Positions 1 to 8,938 of a stretch of DNA of 64,000 nt are shown in pieces. Below the pieces are notes generated by a model. It was not told the origin of the DNA and did no database searches. It was given only the letters and a program-made list of their open reading frames with translations. This DNA is from Polyangiaceae bacterium (GTDB lineage: Bacteria > Myxococcota_A > Polyangia > Polyangiales > Polyangiaceae). The stretch lies in assembly GCA_016719945.1 (NCBI GenBank), contig JADJYE010000037.1, positions 27,227-91,226 of the forward strand. The letters run 5' to 3'. Every line of letters begins with the position of its first letter. The stretch's first letter is position 1. The position numbers and the translations under genes are program-made.

Positions 1-1954
1 TGAGCTCGGCAGCGGCGCGGCCGATCAGACGTCCCTCGACGATCCCGCCGTCGGCCGTCATCGCGATGCACAGCCCGGCGTCGAGGAACAGCGACACGAT
101 GGGCACGCCCACGTCTTCGTCCTTCCACGCGGACGTCCAGCCCTTCACGTCGTCGCGTACGAAGATCTGGCCGGCGCTCGCCGCCCACGGGCGCGCGAAC
201 GGATCGAGCGCGACGGCCGACAGCAGCGGCTCACCGGGGACACGTTCGAACGCGCTGGTGTCGGCGTCCTTCGTGAGCACGGCGCCCTGCGTGCCGACGA
301 GCCAGCCGATCGCCTTGCGAGGTCGGGACGCGCTCGCCAGGAACGCGCGGACGTCTGCCGACAGCGCGACCGCCTCGAGCTCCCAGTCGAGCGCGCTGTA
401 CAGCGCGGCGTAGGCGCCGCCGACCTTCTTGCGGCCTCCGACCAGCCAGCGCCCGTCGTCGAAGCGGGTCACCGTGGAGATCGAGGCGACGCCGTCCAGC
501 TTCAGGGGCCGCAGCCAGCGCTTCGTCGCGTAGGTGTTGAGGCAGACGACGTCGTTGTCGTCGATCGTCACCAGCACGCTGATGTCCTCGAGATCGCCGT
601 CGAAGGCCTCGACCTTCTTGGCGCCCTTGGGGCCGTCCACGAGCTCGACCGCGCCACCGGTCGTGTAGATCGCGATCTGGGCGTCGTCTCCCCCGAGGAT
701 CCAGCGCCCGGCGCCGACCCGCTGCACGAAGCGGACGCCACCCGCGAGCCGGAGCCCCTCGGTCGACGCGACCTTCCAGGTCGTGCCGCTCCAGAAGGAG
801 ATCCCGTCGCTGGTCGCGGCGATCGCGCGCCCGTGGCCGTCCCACGCGACGTTCCGGATGACGAGGCTCGAGCCCGGCTGATGGAGGATGGTCCACCGCC
901 ACTCGCGGGGCTCGGTGACCGCCGGCTCGATCGGGCGCGGGAAGCTAGAGATGAACGACCGCTCCAAGCGCTTCGGCGCGGCGAGGTGTGGGAGCACCAT
1001 CGAGGTCATCGCGAGCGCCTCGCTGAGCCTCGCGTCGGGCCTGATCGCGCACCCCCAGCCGAGCACCAGATCGATGGAGCGGCACGCCTTCTCGTTCTTG
1101 CGCAGCTCGGGGTGGAGGCCCGGCATCTCGAGCAGGCTGCGCCTGCGGCCCGTCTCGGCCGAGCGCATGACCTCGGCCATCGAGTTGAAGAGCGGCTCGC
1201 CGGTGAGGATGAAGAAGATGACGGAGCCGAGGCTGAAGACGTCGGTCGCGGTGCTCACGGGATCGCCCGTCGACAGCTCGGGCGCCGCGAAGCCTGGCGT
1301 TCCAACGAGGGCCCCCGAGAGGGTGCCTTGCACGCCGGTCGGTCGGGCGACGCCGAAGTCGGCGATCTTCGAGATCTCGTCTGCGCCGCGCCCCGAGCAC
1401 AGGACGTTGTTGGGGGTGAGATCGCGGTGGATCACGCCGACGTCGTGTACGGCGGCCAGACCCTGGCCGATGCAATCGATCGCCAGCGCCGCGCGGGCGG
1501 GGTCGTACGCGTAGCCGCTGTCGCGCAGGCTTCGGCGCACGCGCTGGGCGAGGGTCGTGCCGAGCGCGCCGCCGTGGACGTATTCGATCGCGACCCACGG
1601 CAGCTCCATCGGCACGTTGGCGCGCTCGATCTTCAAGCTGCCCGTGTCGATCAGGCGGACCACGAACGGGGTCGGTGGCACGCGCTCGTTGAGGCGCCCG
1701 AGGGCGACCGCCTCCTTGCGGATGAGCAGGTTCGCCGTCTCCCCCAGCTTGCGGACGAACGCAGGCCGCAGGACCTTCACGACGACCGGGGCCTTGCCCT
1801 GGGGCGACACGCGCTGCGCGAGGAACGCGATCGACCCGCCGCCCTTGCCGAGGGTCTGCTCGGGCCGATAGTGCACCTGCGGAGACAGGTCGGACGGGAT
1901 GTCGCGCCCGAGCAGCCCCTGCAGGTTCTCGTCGTCGCGACCGATGACGATCAT
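1..1954 (-). CDS. Ser/Thr protein kinase with C-terminal propeller-like region (partial, runs off window start)
   Basis: Eukaryotic-type protein kinase. It begins at the ATG at 1954 and stays open to base 1, so at least 651 residues are present and the C-terminus is missing. The N-terminal third shows a Gly-rich loop (LGKGGGSIAFLA), the VVVKVL lysine, the catalytic loop HRDLTPNNVLC (Thr where Lys is usual after the Leu), the DFG of ADFGVARP and an activation segment ending GTPGFAAPE. After about residue 300 there is no kinase sequence. The remainder has repeated Trp/Gly-Gly strands (GRWILGGDD, GRWLVGGRK) that look like a WD/Kelch-type beta-propeller sensor. Its ATG overlaps the stop of the upstream cytochrome gene (ATGA), so translation is probably coupled. 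Kinase assignment is firm; propeller and coupling to a redox protein are inference. Confidence 0.88.
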   Translation of the reverse strand, partial: MIVIGRDDENLQGLLGRDIPSDLSPQVHYRPEQTLGKGGGSIAFLAQRVSPQGKAPVVVKVLRPAFVRKLGETANLLIRKEAVALGRLNERVPPTPFVVRLIDTGSLKIERANVPMELPWVAIEYVHGGALGTTLAQRVRRSLRDSGYAYDPARAALAIDCIGQGLAAVHDVGVIHRDLTPNNVLCSGRGADEISKIADFGVARPTGVQGTLSGALVGTPGFAAPELSTGDPVSTATDVFSLGSVIFFILTGEPLFNSMAEVMRSAETGRRRSLLEMPGLHPELRKNEKACRSIDLVLGWGCAIRPDARLSEALAMTSMVLPHLAAPKRLERSFISSFPRPIEPAVTEPREWRWTILHQPGSSLVIRNVAWDGHGRAIAATSDGISFWSGTTWKVASTEGLRLAGGVRFVQRVGAGRWILGGDDAQIAIYTTGGAVELVDGPKGAKKVEAFDGDLEDISVLVTIDDNDVVCLNTYATKRWLRPLKLDGVASISTVTRFDDGRWLVGGRKKVGGAYAALYSALDWELEAVALSADVRAFLASASRPRKAIGWLVGTQGAVLTKDADTSAFERVPGEPLLSAVALDPFARPWAASAGQIFVRDDVKGWTSAWKDEDVGVPIVSLFLDAGLCIAMTADGGIVEGRLIGRAAAEL

Positions 1955-3618
1955 TTGCCGTGCCCGGGCCCGAGGATGAGCTCCATCTTGGCGACCGGAT
2001 CGAAGTTCTCGACGTGAGGCGGGTGGTGGCACTCGGTCACGCAGGACTTCGGCTCGGGCTTGATCGCGATGAGGCCCTTCTTCTCGGGCTCCTTCGCGTG
2101 GAGCGAGCCTGGCCCATGGCACGTCTCGCACTGGACGTTCTTCAGGTCTTGCACGTGCGTGACGCTGCTCCCCCCCGGCCTATCGTAGCCGGTCACGTGG
2201 CAGCTTACGCAGTCGAGGTTGAACTCGACGAACTTCTGCTCGAGCGTCGGGTACGCCTTGGCGTGGTCGGTCTTGTCCCACACGGCGCGCTCCTCCGCGT
2301 GGCAGGTGGTGCACTGCTCGAGGCCAATGTAGCCAGCCTCCCCCTCGGGCACCGGGGGCGGCTTGCGGTCCTTCAGGGCCACCTTGTTGTGGTCGTTTAC
2401 GCGGCGGTAGTACGAGAGGATGTCCTCGCCGACCCCGGGGTCGACGCCGAGCTTGTCGCGGATCTCGACGAGGGCGTACTTGAAGTAGCTGCCTGACGGG
2501 GGCGGTTCGGATTTCGCTTCGAGGTCAGCCTTCTCCTTGCGCAGCCGCTCGAGCTCCGAGCGCCGCGCAGCGAGGTCGTTCTTGTTGACGGCCTTGTCCT
2601 TCTCCCAGCCGTTGATGCGTGTCTCGAGGTCGCGGATCTGCCGCGCGAGGCTCACCGTCTGCTCGGCCTTCGCGATGCCCCCGCCGTCGGCGAGGCGGAT
2701 GCGCCCCGTGGAGCCTGCGGGCTCTCGCACGAAGAGGTCGAGCACCGCGACCGTCTGCAGGTGGTTCGACGTCTCCACGATCACCGTTTCGCCTACGATC
2801 GTCGCGGGCTTCGGTTGATCGTTGAGGTCTCCCTTTTCGCTCGGCTTGCCGACGAGCATCACGTCGACGTCCGGCACCTCGTCGATCAAGCGCAGCGCGT
2901 CGCCGCGCTGGATCGCAGCGAGCGCCACGATCACGCGCGCCCCGCCGGCGCGCAGCGACGCGACCTCTCGCTTGAGGGCGACCGCCGCGGGCTCGATCTC
3001 CACGCCCGACGGGGCGCTGGGCCCAGCCTTCGGCTCCGACACGCCCAGGATGCCGATCTTGACTCCGCCTGCGTCGACGATCTTCGACGAGGAGATGGGA
3101 GCGCTGGATTTCAAGTTGGCGCCGAGCAGCGTGATGCCCGAGGCCTGCGACAGCCGAGTGAGCTCGTCGACCCCGCCCGCGAAGTCGTTCGCGCCCGGGG
3201 CCCAGGCGGCGACGCCCAGCCTCTTCGCCGCCTGCGCGAGGGCGTCCGCCTTCCAGCGGGCCTGGGCGCCCTCGTCGCCCTTGAGGGTGGGATCTTGAAA
3301 GAACAGCGGGCCCGCGCCGAGGATGATCGCGTCCTTGACGTTCGCGCGCTCGCTCGCCACCAGCGCGGCGAAGTGATCGGCCCCGCCGAGCTGGTCCTTG
3401 GAGCACCCGCACGGCTCGATCGCCCCCGCGACGTTGCTCATCAAGTAGAGGCGCACCGAAGGCGGAGCGGCCTGGGGCTCCGGCGCGCTGCTCGCCGCGG
3501 GCGGGCCGCCTTGCCCGTTGGTCACCGAGCACGACAAGCCGACCGCGCTGCCGAGAGCGAGGGCGCCCGCGAGGGCGAGCGTTGGCGCGGCAGAGGACCG
3601 CGGACGACGGAGCTCCAT
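1951..3618 (-). CDS. Multiheme c-type cytochrome lipoprotein with metallophosphatase/5'-nucleotidase-like N-terminal domain
   Basis: 555 residues. The start at 3618 gives a lipoprotein signal (lipobox GLSC, Cys30). Residues 55-300 resemble the 5'-nucleotidase-like metallophosphatase family found with cytochromes (AGAIEPCGCSKDQLGG, then alternating Rossmann-like strands). The usual metal-binding Asp motif is replaced by GAGPLFF, so phosphatase activity may be lost. Residues 325-370 look like a coiled coil. The C-terminal cytochrome c554-like part carries CTTCH (436), CVSCH (470), CETCH (497) and an unusual CX3CH motif, CVTECH (526), so three or four haems. It probably sits on the outside of the cytoplasmic membrane or in the periplasm as an electron carrier. 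Its TGA overlaps the ATG of the kinase gene. The reading frame extends far upstream of 3618 but overlaps the opposing gene there, so that extension was rejected. Confidence 0.85.
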   Translation of the reverse strand: MELRRPRSSAAPTLALAGALALGSAVGLSCSVTNGQGGPPAASSAPEPQAAPPSVRLYLMSNVAGAIEPCGCSKDQLGGADHFAALVASERANVKDAIILGAGPLFFQDPTLKGDEGAQARWKADALAQAAKRLGVAAWAPGANDFAGGVDELTRLSQASGITLLGANLKSSAPISSSKIVDAGGVKIGILGVSEPKAGPSAPSGVEIEPAAVALKREVASLRAGGARVIVALAAIQRGDALRLIDEVPDVDVMLVGKPSEKGDLNDQPKPATIVGETVIVETSNHLQTVAVLDLFVREPAGSTGRIRLADGGGIAKAEQTVSLARQIRDLETRINGWEKDKAVNKNDLAARRSELERLRKEKADLEAKSEPPPSGSYFKYALVEIRDKLGVDPGVGEDILSYYRRVNDHNKVALKDRKPPPVPEGEAGYIGLEQCTTCHAEERAVWDKTDHAKAYPTLEQKFVEFNLDCVSCHVTGYDRPGGSSVTHVQDLKNVQCETCHGPGSLHAKEPEKKGLIAIKPEPKSCVTECHHPPHVENFDPVAKMELILGPGHGK

Positions 3619-3675
3619 CGCACGGGTTCTTAGCACATGGGGCGGCCCTGGCGCCCCCGCGAGGCGGGCGGCGCG

Positions 3676-5970
3676 ATGCCAATCGACATGGGGCCCGGTC
3701 TCGTCGAGACTTGTCGCCGCATGGACGAGGTGCTCGTGGGCCCCGAGACGAAGCGCTCCCTCCCGCCGCCCGCGGCGCCGGAGGCGAACGACTTCGTGAA
3801 GGCGTTGGTCCCCGGTGTGCAGCGCGCTCGGCCGGTCAGGCGGCTCCACGACAAGCTCGCGCGCCTCGATCCTCGCGCCGAGCTGCTCGATCGCGAGGAG
3901 GCCCTCGTCGACGTCTCGAGGTGGGTGCGGGGCGGCGGCGACGTGCCCGCCCTCCCCGGCGCGCAGCCGCTCGAGAGCGGGCCGATCCGCAGGTTCCGGA
4001 TGCTCGTCGAGGCGCTCGCCCAGTTCCCCGCGCTCCGCGAGCGCTTCGCGCGGGTCGCTCAGTCGCTGATCGCCGAGCAGTCCGCCGAGCAGCTCTTCGC
4101 GCGACTCGGCATCCCCGGCGATCGCGGCATGCTCACGGAGACCATCGATCGCCTGTCGCGGCGGCTCATGCCCCAGCCGATCGACGAGCAAGACATCACC
4201 CAGCTGGTGGCGCGGATGTTCCCGGCGAGGCGGGACGCGACCTGGCTCTCGTCGCTGCCCCCCGAGGTCGTGGCCCGGTTCATCGAGCTCTTGAAGAGCC
4301 CCGAGCTCGAGGGCGGCGCGTCCGAGGGCCCGCGCGAGAGGCTGCCTTCGCGCGGGGATCTCCCGCTCGGCGCGATGCCCTCCACGCCGGACTCCCGCGG
4401 CTCGCTGCCGAGCAGCATGCGCACCGCGAGCGTCTTCGTCCCGCTGCGCGCGGCGCTGCTCGACGCGATCCTGCTGCTCGCGTCGCGCGTGTCGTCCGCC
4501 GGCCTCTCTGACGACATCCGGGCGCGGAGCCCGGCCACGCGCTCGCTCAGCGAGTCCCCGTTCTTCCGGCTCCCCCGCATCATCGACGCGCTGCTCGCGA
4601 CCCCTCGTCACGACCTCGACGAGATCGCCGCGTGGACCGACGAGGTGAGGCTGCTGGTCGGTGAGTGCCGCGACGCCTCCGCCGCGGTGCAAGCGCGGCT
4701 CGAGGTCGCGGGCGTCAGCGTCGACGTCGTGTATCGCCTCGAGCTCATCGAGCGCAGCCTGCGGCGGATCGAGCTGCTGCTCGAGGTGCTCGTGCCGCAG
4801 GAGCCCATCCTCCACGCGAAGCGATGCCTGCACATGGTCGCTCTCTTGCTCGAGGAGCGCAGGCGAGATCTGAGCCTCACGGATATCGTCCGCACCAACA
4901 CGCGCCTGCTCGCGCGGAAGGTCATCGAGCGCGCCGGTCAGACGGGCGAGCACTACATCACCGCGACGCCGGGAGAGTTCATCAAGATGTTTTTCTCTGC
5001 GGCCGGCGGCGGCATCCTGACCGCCGGCACGGCCGCGGCGAAGACCTTCATCGGCAACCTCCATCGGCCTCCGCTGCAAGAGGGCCTGCTCGCCGCCACG
5101 AACTACGCCGGCAGCTTCATGACGATGCAGCTGCTCGGCTTCACGCTGGCCACGAAGCAGCCGGGCATGACGGGCGCCGCGCTCGCCGGCGCCCTGAAGG
5201 ACGGCGGCACCGACTACGAGGCGGTGGTGACCACCATCGCGCGCCTCGCGCGCTCCCAGCTGGCCGCCGCCGCCGGCAACGTGCTCATGGTCATCCCCGC
5301 CTGCTGGGCCGTCGATCGCTACTGGATGGCGACGCGCGGGGTACACTTCCTCGACGCCGCGTACGCAGAGAAGACGCTCAAGTCGTTCCACCCCACCCAG
5401 AGCGGCACCATCGCTTACGCCGCAATGACCGGCGTCATCCTCTGGTTGTCGAGCTTGGCCGCCGGCTGGCTGGAGAACTGGGCCGTCTATCGGCGCCTGC
5501 CGGAGGCCATCGCCGAGCACCGCGCGCGGAGACTGCTGGGCGCCCGCATCACCGGCTGGGCGTCGCGGTTCTTCGCGCGCAACATCGCGGGCTTCGGGGG
5601 CAACGTCGCGATCGGCTTCATGCTGGGCCTGTTGCCGATCATCGGGGCCTTCGCCGGCGCGCCGCTCGACGTGCGGCACGTGACCCTGTCGACCGGCAGC
5701 CTCACGCTAGCGGTGACGTCGCTCGGCTCGGAGGCGATTTCTGGAGGCCCCTTCAGGGCGGCGGTCCTCGGCATCTTCGTCATCCTCGTCTTGAACCTCA
5801 GTGTGAGCTTCTCGCTCGCCTTCGGGATGGCCTTGCGCGCCCGCGAGGTCTCGCTCGTGCAAGCGCTCCGCTTGTTCGTGGCGGTCGTCGTCGGGTTCTT
5901 CAAGTCGCCGCTGCGCTTCTTCCTCCCGGTGGGGGAGAAGGGCGCCGCGCCGGCCCACGGCCACCACTGA
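3676..5970 (+). CDS. Gcr/SpecificRecomb family membrane protein ('site-specific recombinase' family)
   Basis: About 764 residues from the ATG at 3676. An in-frame ATG at 3637 is only 18 bases from the divergent cytochrome gene and lacks a ribosome-binding site, so 3676 is preferred. The N-terminal 400 residues are a soluble, alpha-helical, Arg/Leu-rich region. The core contains the family signature HYITATPGEFIKMFFSAAGG, then NYAGSFMTMQLLGFTLATKQ, followed by at least five hydrophobic membrane segments up to the C-terminus. The family is named after neisserial Gcr, but the sequence shows no tyrosine or serine recombinase catalytic motifs and is plainly an integral membrane protein, so recombinase activity should not be assumed. 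It is divergently oriented to the cytochrome-kinase pair. Confidence 0.85.
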   Translation: MPIDMGPGLVETCRRMDEVLVGPETKRSLPPPAAPEANDFVKALVPGVQRARPVRRLHDKLARLDPRAELLDREEALVDVSRWVRGGGDVPALPGAQPLESGPIRRFRMLVEALAQFPALRERFARVAQSLIAEQSAEQLFARLGIPGDRGMLTETIDRLSRRLMPQPIDEQDITQLVARMFPARRDATWLSSLPPEVVARFIELLKSPELEGGASEGPRERLPSRGDLPLGAMPSTPDSRGSLPSSMRTASVFVPLRAALLDAILLLASRVSSAGLSDDIRARSPATRSLSESPFFRLPRIIDALLATPRHDLDEIAAWTDEVRLLVGECRDASAAVQARLEVAGVSVDVVYRLELIERSLRRIELLLEVLVPQEPILHAKRCLHMVALLLEERRRDLSLTDIVRTNTRLLARKVIERAGQTGEHYITATPGEFIKMFFSAAGGGILTAGTAAAKTFIGNLHRPPLQEGLLAATNYAGSFMTMQLLGFTLATKQPGMTGAALAGALKDGGTDYEAVVTTIARLARSQLAAAAGNVLMVIPACWAVDRYWMATRGVHFLDAAYAEKTLKSFHPTQSGTIAYAAMTGVILWLSSLAAGWLENWAVYRRLPEAIAEHRARRLLGARITGWASRFFARNIAGFGGNVAIGFMLGLLPIIGAFAGAPLDVRHVTLSTGSLTLAVTSLGSEAISGGPFRAAVLGIFVILVLNLSVSFSLAFGMALRAREVSLVQALRLFVAVVVGFFKSPLRFFLPVGEKGAAPAHGHH

Positions 5971-6006
5971 CGACAGCGCCCGAGCGGGGCGCTATCGTGG
6001 GGCGCC

Positions 6007-7443
6007 ATGGCCGATGCCAAGACCACCCGAAGCGCCCGGAAGAGAGACTTCTTCGTGCAGCCGCGCAGGCTCGAGAGCCACGTGTTCGGCGCCTGGGTCC
6101 CCTCAGAGGACGTCGTCGCCGCAGGGCGCGCACTGCGAGGCAAGGTGCCCGTCGAGCTCCACGCGCGCCACGCCCCCTCCACCTCTCGCCCCGATCCGGC
6201 CACGCTCGTCGAGGCGACCCAGGAGAAGCGGACCGAGGAGCTCGCGGCGATCCGCGTCGGACGCATGGTGGCTTCGCCCTTCGCGTTCCTGCGCGGCACG
6301 GCCGGCCTGATGGCGGCCGACCTGGTCGGGTCGGCCTCGACAGGGGTGCTCGCGCACATCTGCGGCGACGCACACGCCTCGAACTTCGGCTTGTACGCGT
6401 CCCCCGAGCGACGGCAGATCCTCGATCTGAACGACTTCGACGAGACCGTGAAGGGCCCGTGGGAGTGGGACCTGAAGCGCCTCGTCGCGAGCCTCGTCGT
6501 CGCCGGCCGAGCCGGCGGGGTCCGCGACGACCTGTGCAGGGTGGCGGCGCGAGACACGGCGCACACCTACCGGGCGGCCGCGCGTGAGCTCGCGGGCATG
6601 TCCGTGATGGAGGCCTACTATCTGACCACCGATCGCTCGACCCTCGAGCACTTCGACATCGAGCAGCTGCACGACACGTTCGAGCGGGTGCGCAAGAAGG
6701 CGAAGAAGAACACCAGCAAGAAGGTCGCCTCCGAGCTCACGCAGCGCGTCCAGGTGGACGCCTGGCACTTCGTCGACAAGCCTCCGATCCTCTCGCGCGT
6801 CGACGACGTCACGGCGCAGAAGGTGCTCGACGGCCTGGAGAGCTACGCCGAGCACCTCGACGAGGAGCTGCGCTGGCTCTTGTCGCGCTTCGCCGTGGCC
6901 GACGTCGCGCAGCGCATCGTCGGGCTCGGCAGCGTGGGCCTGAAGAGCTACGTCGTGCTGCTCCACGGCAACGGCGAGGACGCGTTGATCCTCCAGGTGA
7001 AGGAGAGCGAGCCCTCGGCGCTCGCGCCGTTCGTTCCGCCGTCCTCGTTCAAGCACGAAGGCGAGCGGATCGTCCGCGGGCAGCGCTGGATGCAGACCGT
7101 CGGCGACGTCCTGCTCGGGTGGACCACCATCGACGATCGGCCCTTCATCGTCCGCCAGTTCCGCGACATGAAGGGGAGCATCGACCCCGCCGACCTGAAG
7201 CCCCACCAGCTCGATGACTACGGCCGCGTGCTCGGCGCGGTGCTCGCGCGCGCCCACGCTCAGTCGGTCGACCCTCGGCTGCTCTCAGGGTACGTCGACG
7301 GCGCGGACGCGGCCGCCGGTGAGGCGTTCGACGACGCGCTCGCGTCGTTCGCGATGGTCTACGCCGATCAGACGGAGCGCGACCACGCTGTCCTCAAGGC
7401 CGCGGTGGACGACGGAAGGATCGCGGCCGTGAGCGGGATCTGA
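6007..7443 (+). CDS. DUF2252 family protein (kinase-fold-like)
   Basis: 478 residues. Family signatures are visible: HICGDAHASNFGLY near residue 120, then LDLNDFDETVKGPWEWDLKRL near 150, the hallmark GDxHxxNFG and DxNDFDE pair of DUF2252. The layout (GDxHxxN then an acidic motif) recalls aminoglycoside phosphotransferase-like kinases, so an ATP-dependent phosphotransferase is possible but unproven for the family. A Lys-rich segment (RVRKKAKKNTSKK, around residue 235) lies in the middle. The gene follows the recombinase-family gene by 36 bases in the same direction, and a strong hairpin begins 5 bases after its stop. No signal peptide is seen, so a cytoplasmic location is likely. Confidence 0.9.
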   Translation: MADAKTTRSARKRDFFVQPRRLESHVFGAWVPSEDVVAAGRALRGKVPVELHARHAPSTSRPDPATLVEATQEKRTEELAAIRVGRMVASPFAFLRGTAGLMAADLVGSASTGVLAHICGDAHASNFGLYASPERRQILDLNDFDETVKGPWEWDLKRLVASLVVAGRAGGVRDDLCRVAARDTAHTYRAAARELAGMSVMEAYYLTTDRSTLEHFDIEQLHDTFERVRKKAKKNTSKKVASELTQRVQVDAWHFVDKPPILSRVDDVTAQKVLDGLESYAEHLDEELRWLLSRFAVADVAQRIVGLGSVGLKSYVVLLHGNGEDALILQVKESEPSALAPFVPPSSFKHEGERIVRGQRWMQTVGDVLLGWTTIDDRPFIVRQFRDMKGSIDPADLKPHQLDDYGRVLGAVLARAHAQSVDPRLLSGYVDGADAAAGEAFDDALASFAMVYADQTERDHAVLKAAVDDGRIAAVSGI

Positions 7444-7448
7444 GGCGA

Positions 7449-7472
7449 GCAGCTTCGAAGCAGCGAAGCTGC
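7449..7472 (+). terminator. Hairpin after the DUF2252 gene
   Basis: A perfect 9-bp stem (GCAGCTTCG at 7449-7457 pairing with CGAAGCTGC at 7464-7472) around a 6-base loop begins 5 bases past the DUF2252 stop codon. No T-run follows, so it may act as an RNA stabiliser or a Rho-assisted stop rather than a classical intrinsic terminator. Confidence 0.5.
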
Positions 7473-7519
7473 CACGCTGGGGTGGATGTGCTAGGTGCCG
7501 CTGTCACCTTCGCATCCCC

Positions 7520-8938
7520 ATGGCCGAGCTCGCAATCCAGACCACCACGAACGTCGTCACGTCAGGCCCGCCGCACAAGGCGATCCTCAGACTCGCTCTG
7601 CCGACGCTCGTCGCGATGCTCACGCAGAGCTTCGTCAACGAGATCGACCTCATCTTCTTCGCGCACCTGCCCAACCCCGAGGGGTCGAACGCTCAGGCGG
7701 CGCTCTTCCCGTCGCTCGTCGTGCTGTGGATGTTCGGCGGGTCGCTGTCGGCCATCACCGTCGGCACCCAATCGATGACCGCGCGGCGCTTCGCGGAGGG
7801 TGACCACCGCGCCGCAGGGGCCGTCATCCTCAACTCGTTCCTCTTCGCTTTGGTCGGCGGGACGCTGTTCTCGCTCGCCGGCTTCTTCATCATGCCGCTG
7901 ATCCTCGGCAAGCTGATCGCGACGGATCTGGAGGGCGCGCGCGCCGCCGCCAACGCCTACCTGAGCTTCCGCGTGTGGGGCGTGCTCAGCATGGCGGCGA
8001 CCGCCGCGTTCAAGGCCTTCTTCGACGGCATCGGCAAGACGTACGTCCACCTGGTGTCGGCGGTGGTGATGAACGTCATCAACGTCGCGCTCTGCGTCGT
8101 GCTCATCTTCGGCTACTGGGGGTTCCCTCGCATGGGCATCGCGGGGGCCGGGCTCGCGGGCGTCGTGTCGACCTACGTCGGTCTGGGCGTGATGATCATC
8201 TACGCCCTCAAGCCCGAGTATCGAAAGAGCTTCCAGCCGTTCGATCTGCGTAAATACGACCCGAAGCTGCTGTGGAGCATCCTCAAGCTGTCGATCCCTG
8301 GCGGGATCGCGACCATCGCCGTGATGACGGGCTTCGCCCTCTTCGCGATGATCGCTGGCAAGCTCGACGACATGCACCCGAGCCCCAACGGCGAGCCCGT
8401 CAACCTGGCGGCCACCTCGGTCATCGTGGGCATCCTCAAGCTCACGTTCACGGCGTGCCTCGCGTTCGGCACGGCGACGGCGACGCTCGTGTCGCAGTCG
8501 CTCGGCGAGAAAGACGGCGCCAAGGCGGCGCGCTTTGGGTGGGCGAGCATCCGCCTCGGTCTGGTCATCTTCGGGATCGTCGGCGTGCTCGAGGCCGGGC
8601 TGGCGCCCTACATCCTCCGGTTCTTCGCCGACAAGAGCGCGGCCGTTCAAGCCACCGCGTATACGCCGCTCGTCATCATGGGCCTCGCGACCCCGGTCAT
8701 CGCGGTCGGGATGATCCTCACGCAGGCGCTCTTCGGAGCCGGCGACGTGAAGTTCGTGATGGTGATCGAGCTCATCCTGCACTTCGTGTGTCTGGTGCCG
8801 CTCGCGTACGTCCTCGGGGTCACCCTCGACATGGGGATCGTCGGGCTGTTCCTCGCGGCGGTGACCTACATCGTCGGGCTCGCGATCGGGATGGTCGTGC
8901 GCTTCAGGAGCGGCGTCTGGCAGAAGATCAAGGTGTGA
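7520..8938 (+). CDS. MATE family multidrug/Na+ efflux transporter
   Basis: 472 residues with about twelve hydrophobic segments arranged in two related halves, as in MATE transporters. The N-terminus has the typical ILRLALPTLVAMLTQSFVNEIDLIFF, and each half carries the conserved Gly/Ala-rich helices (MGIAGAGLAGVVSTY; a second-half helix ending TQALFGAGD). MATE proteins export cationic drugs or metabolites in exchange for Na+ or H+; the substrate cannot be read from sequence. Its TGA overlaps the GTG of the following methyltransferase gene (GTGA at 8935-8938), so the two are co-translated and the methyltransferase product may be linked to export. Confidence 0.93.
   Translation: MAELAIQTTTNVVTSGPPHKAILRLALPTLVAMLTQSFVNEIDLIFFAHLPNPEGSNAQAALFPSLVVLWMFGGSLSAITVGTQSMTARRFAEGDHRAAGAVILNSFLFALVGGTLFSLAGFFIMPLILGKLIATDLEGARAAANAYLSFRVWGVLSMAATAAFKAFFDGIGKTYVHLVSAVVMNVINVALCVVLIFGYWGFPRMGIAGAGLAGVVSTYVGLGVMIIYALKPEYRKSFQPFDLRKYDPKLLWSILKLSIPGGIATIAVMTGFALFAMIAGKLDDMHPSPNGEPVNLAATSVIVGILKLTFTACLAFGTATATLVSQSLGEKDGAKAARFGWASIRLGLVIFGIVGVLEAGLAPYILRFFADKSAAVQATAYTPLVIMGLATPVIAVGMILTQALFGAGDVKFVMVIELILHFVCLVPLAYVLGVTLDMGIVGLFLAAVTYIVGLAIGMVVRFRSGVWQKIKV

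Noticed and set aside
833..2017. Plus-strand open frame opposite the kinase gene
   Set aside because: Antisense shadow of the kinase; contains no start signal or domain pattern.
3619..5679. Upstream extension of the cytochrome reading frame on the minus strand, giving over 1200 residues
   Set aside because: It lies antisense to the well-supported Gcr-family gene, has Arg/Gly-rich shadow composition, and the ATG at 3618 gives a proper lipoprotein signal.
3676..5970. True DNA recombinase based on the family name
   Set aside because: No catalytic Tyr or Ser recombinase motif; the protein is an integral membrane protein.
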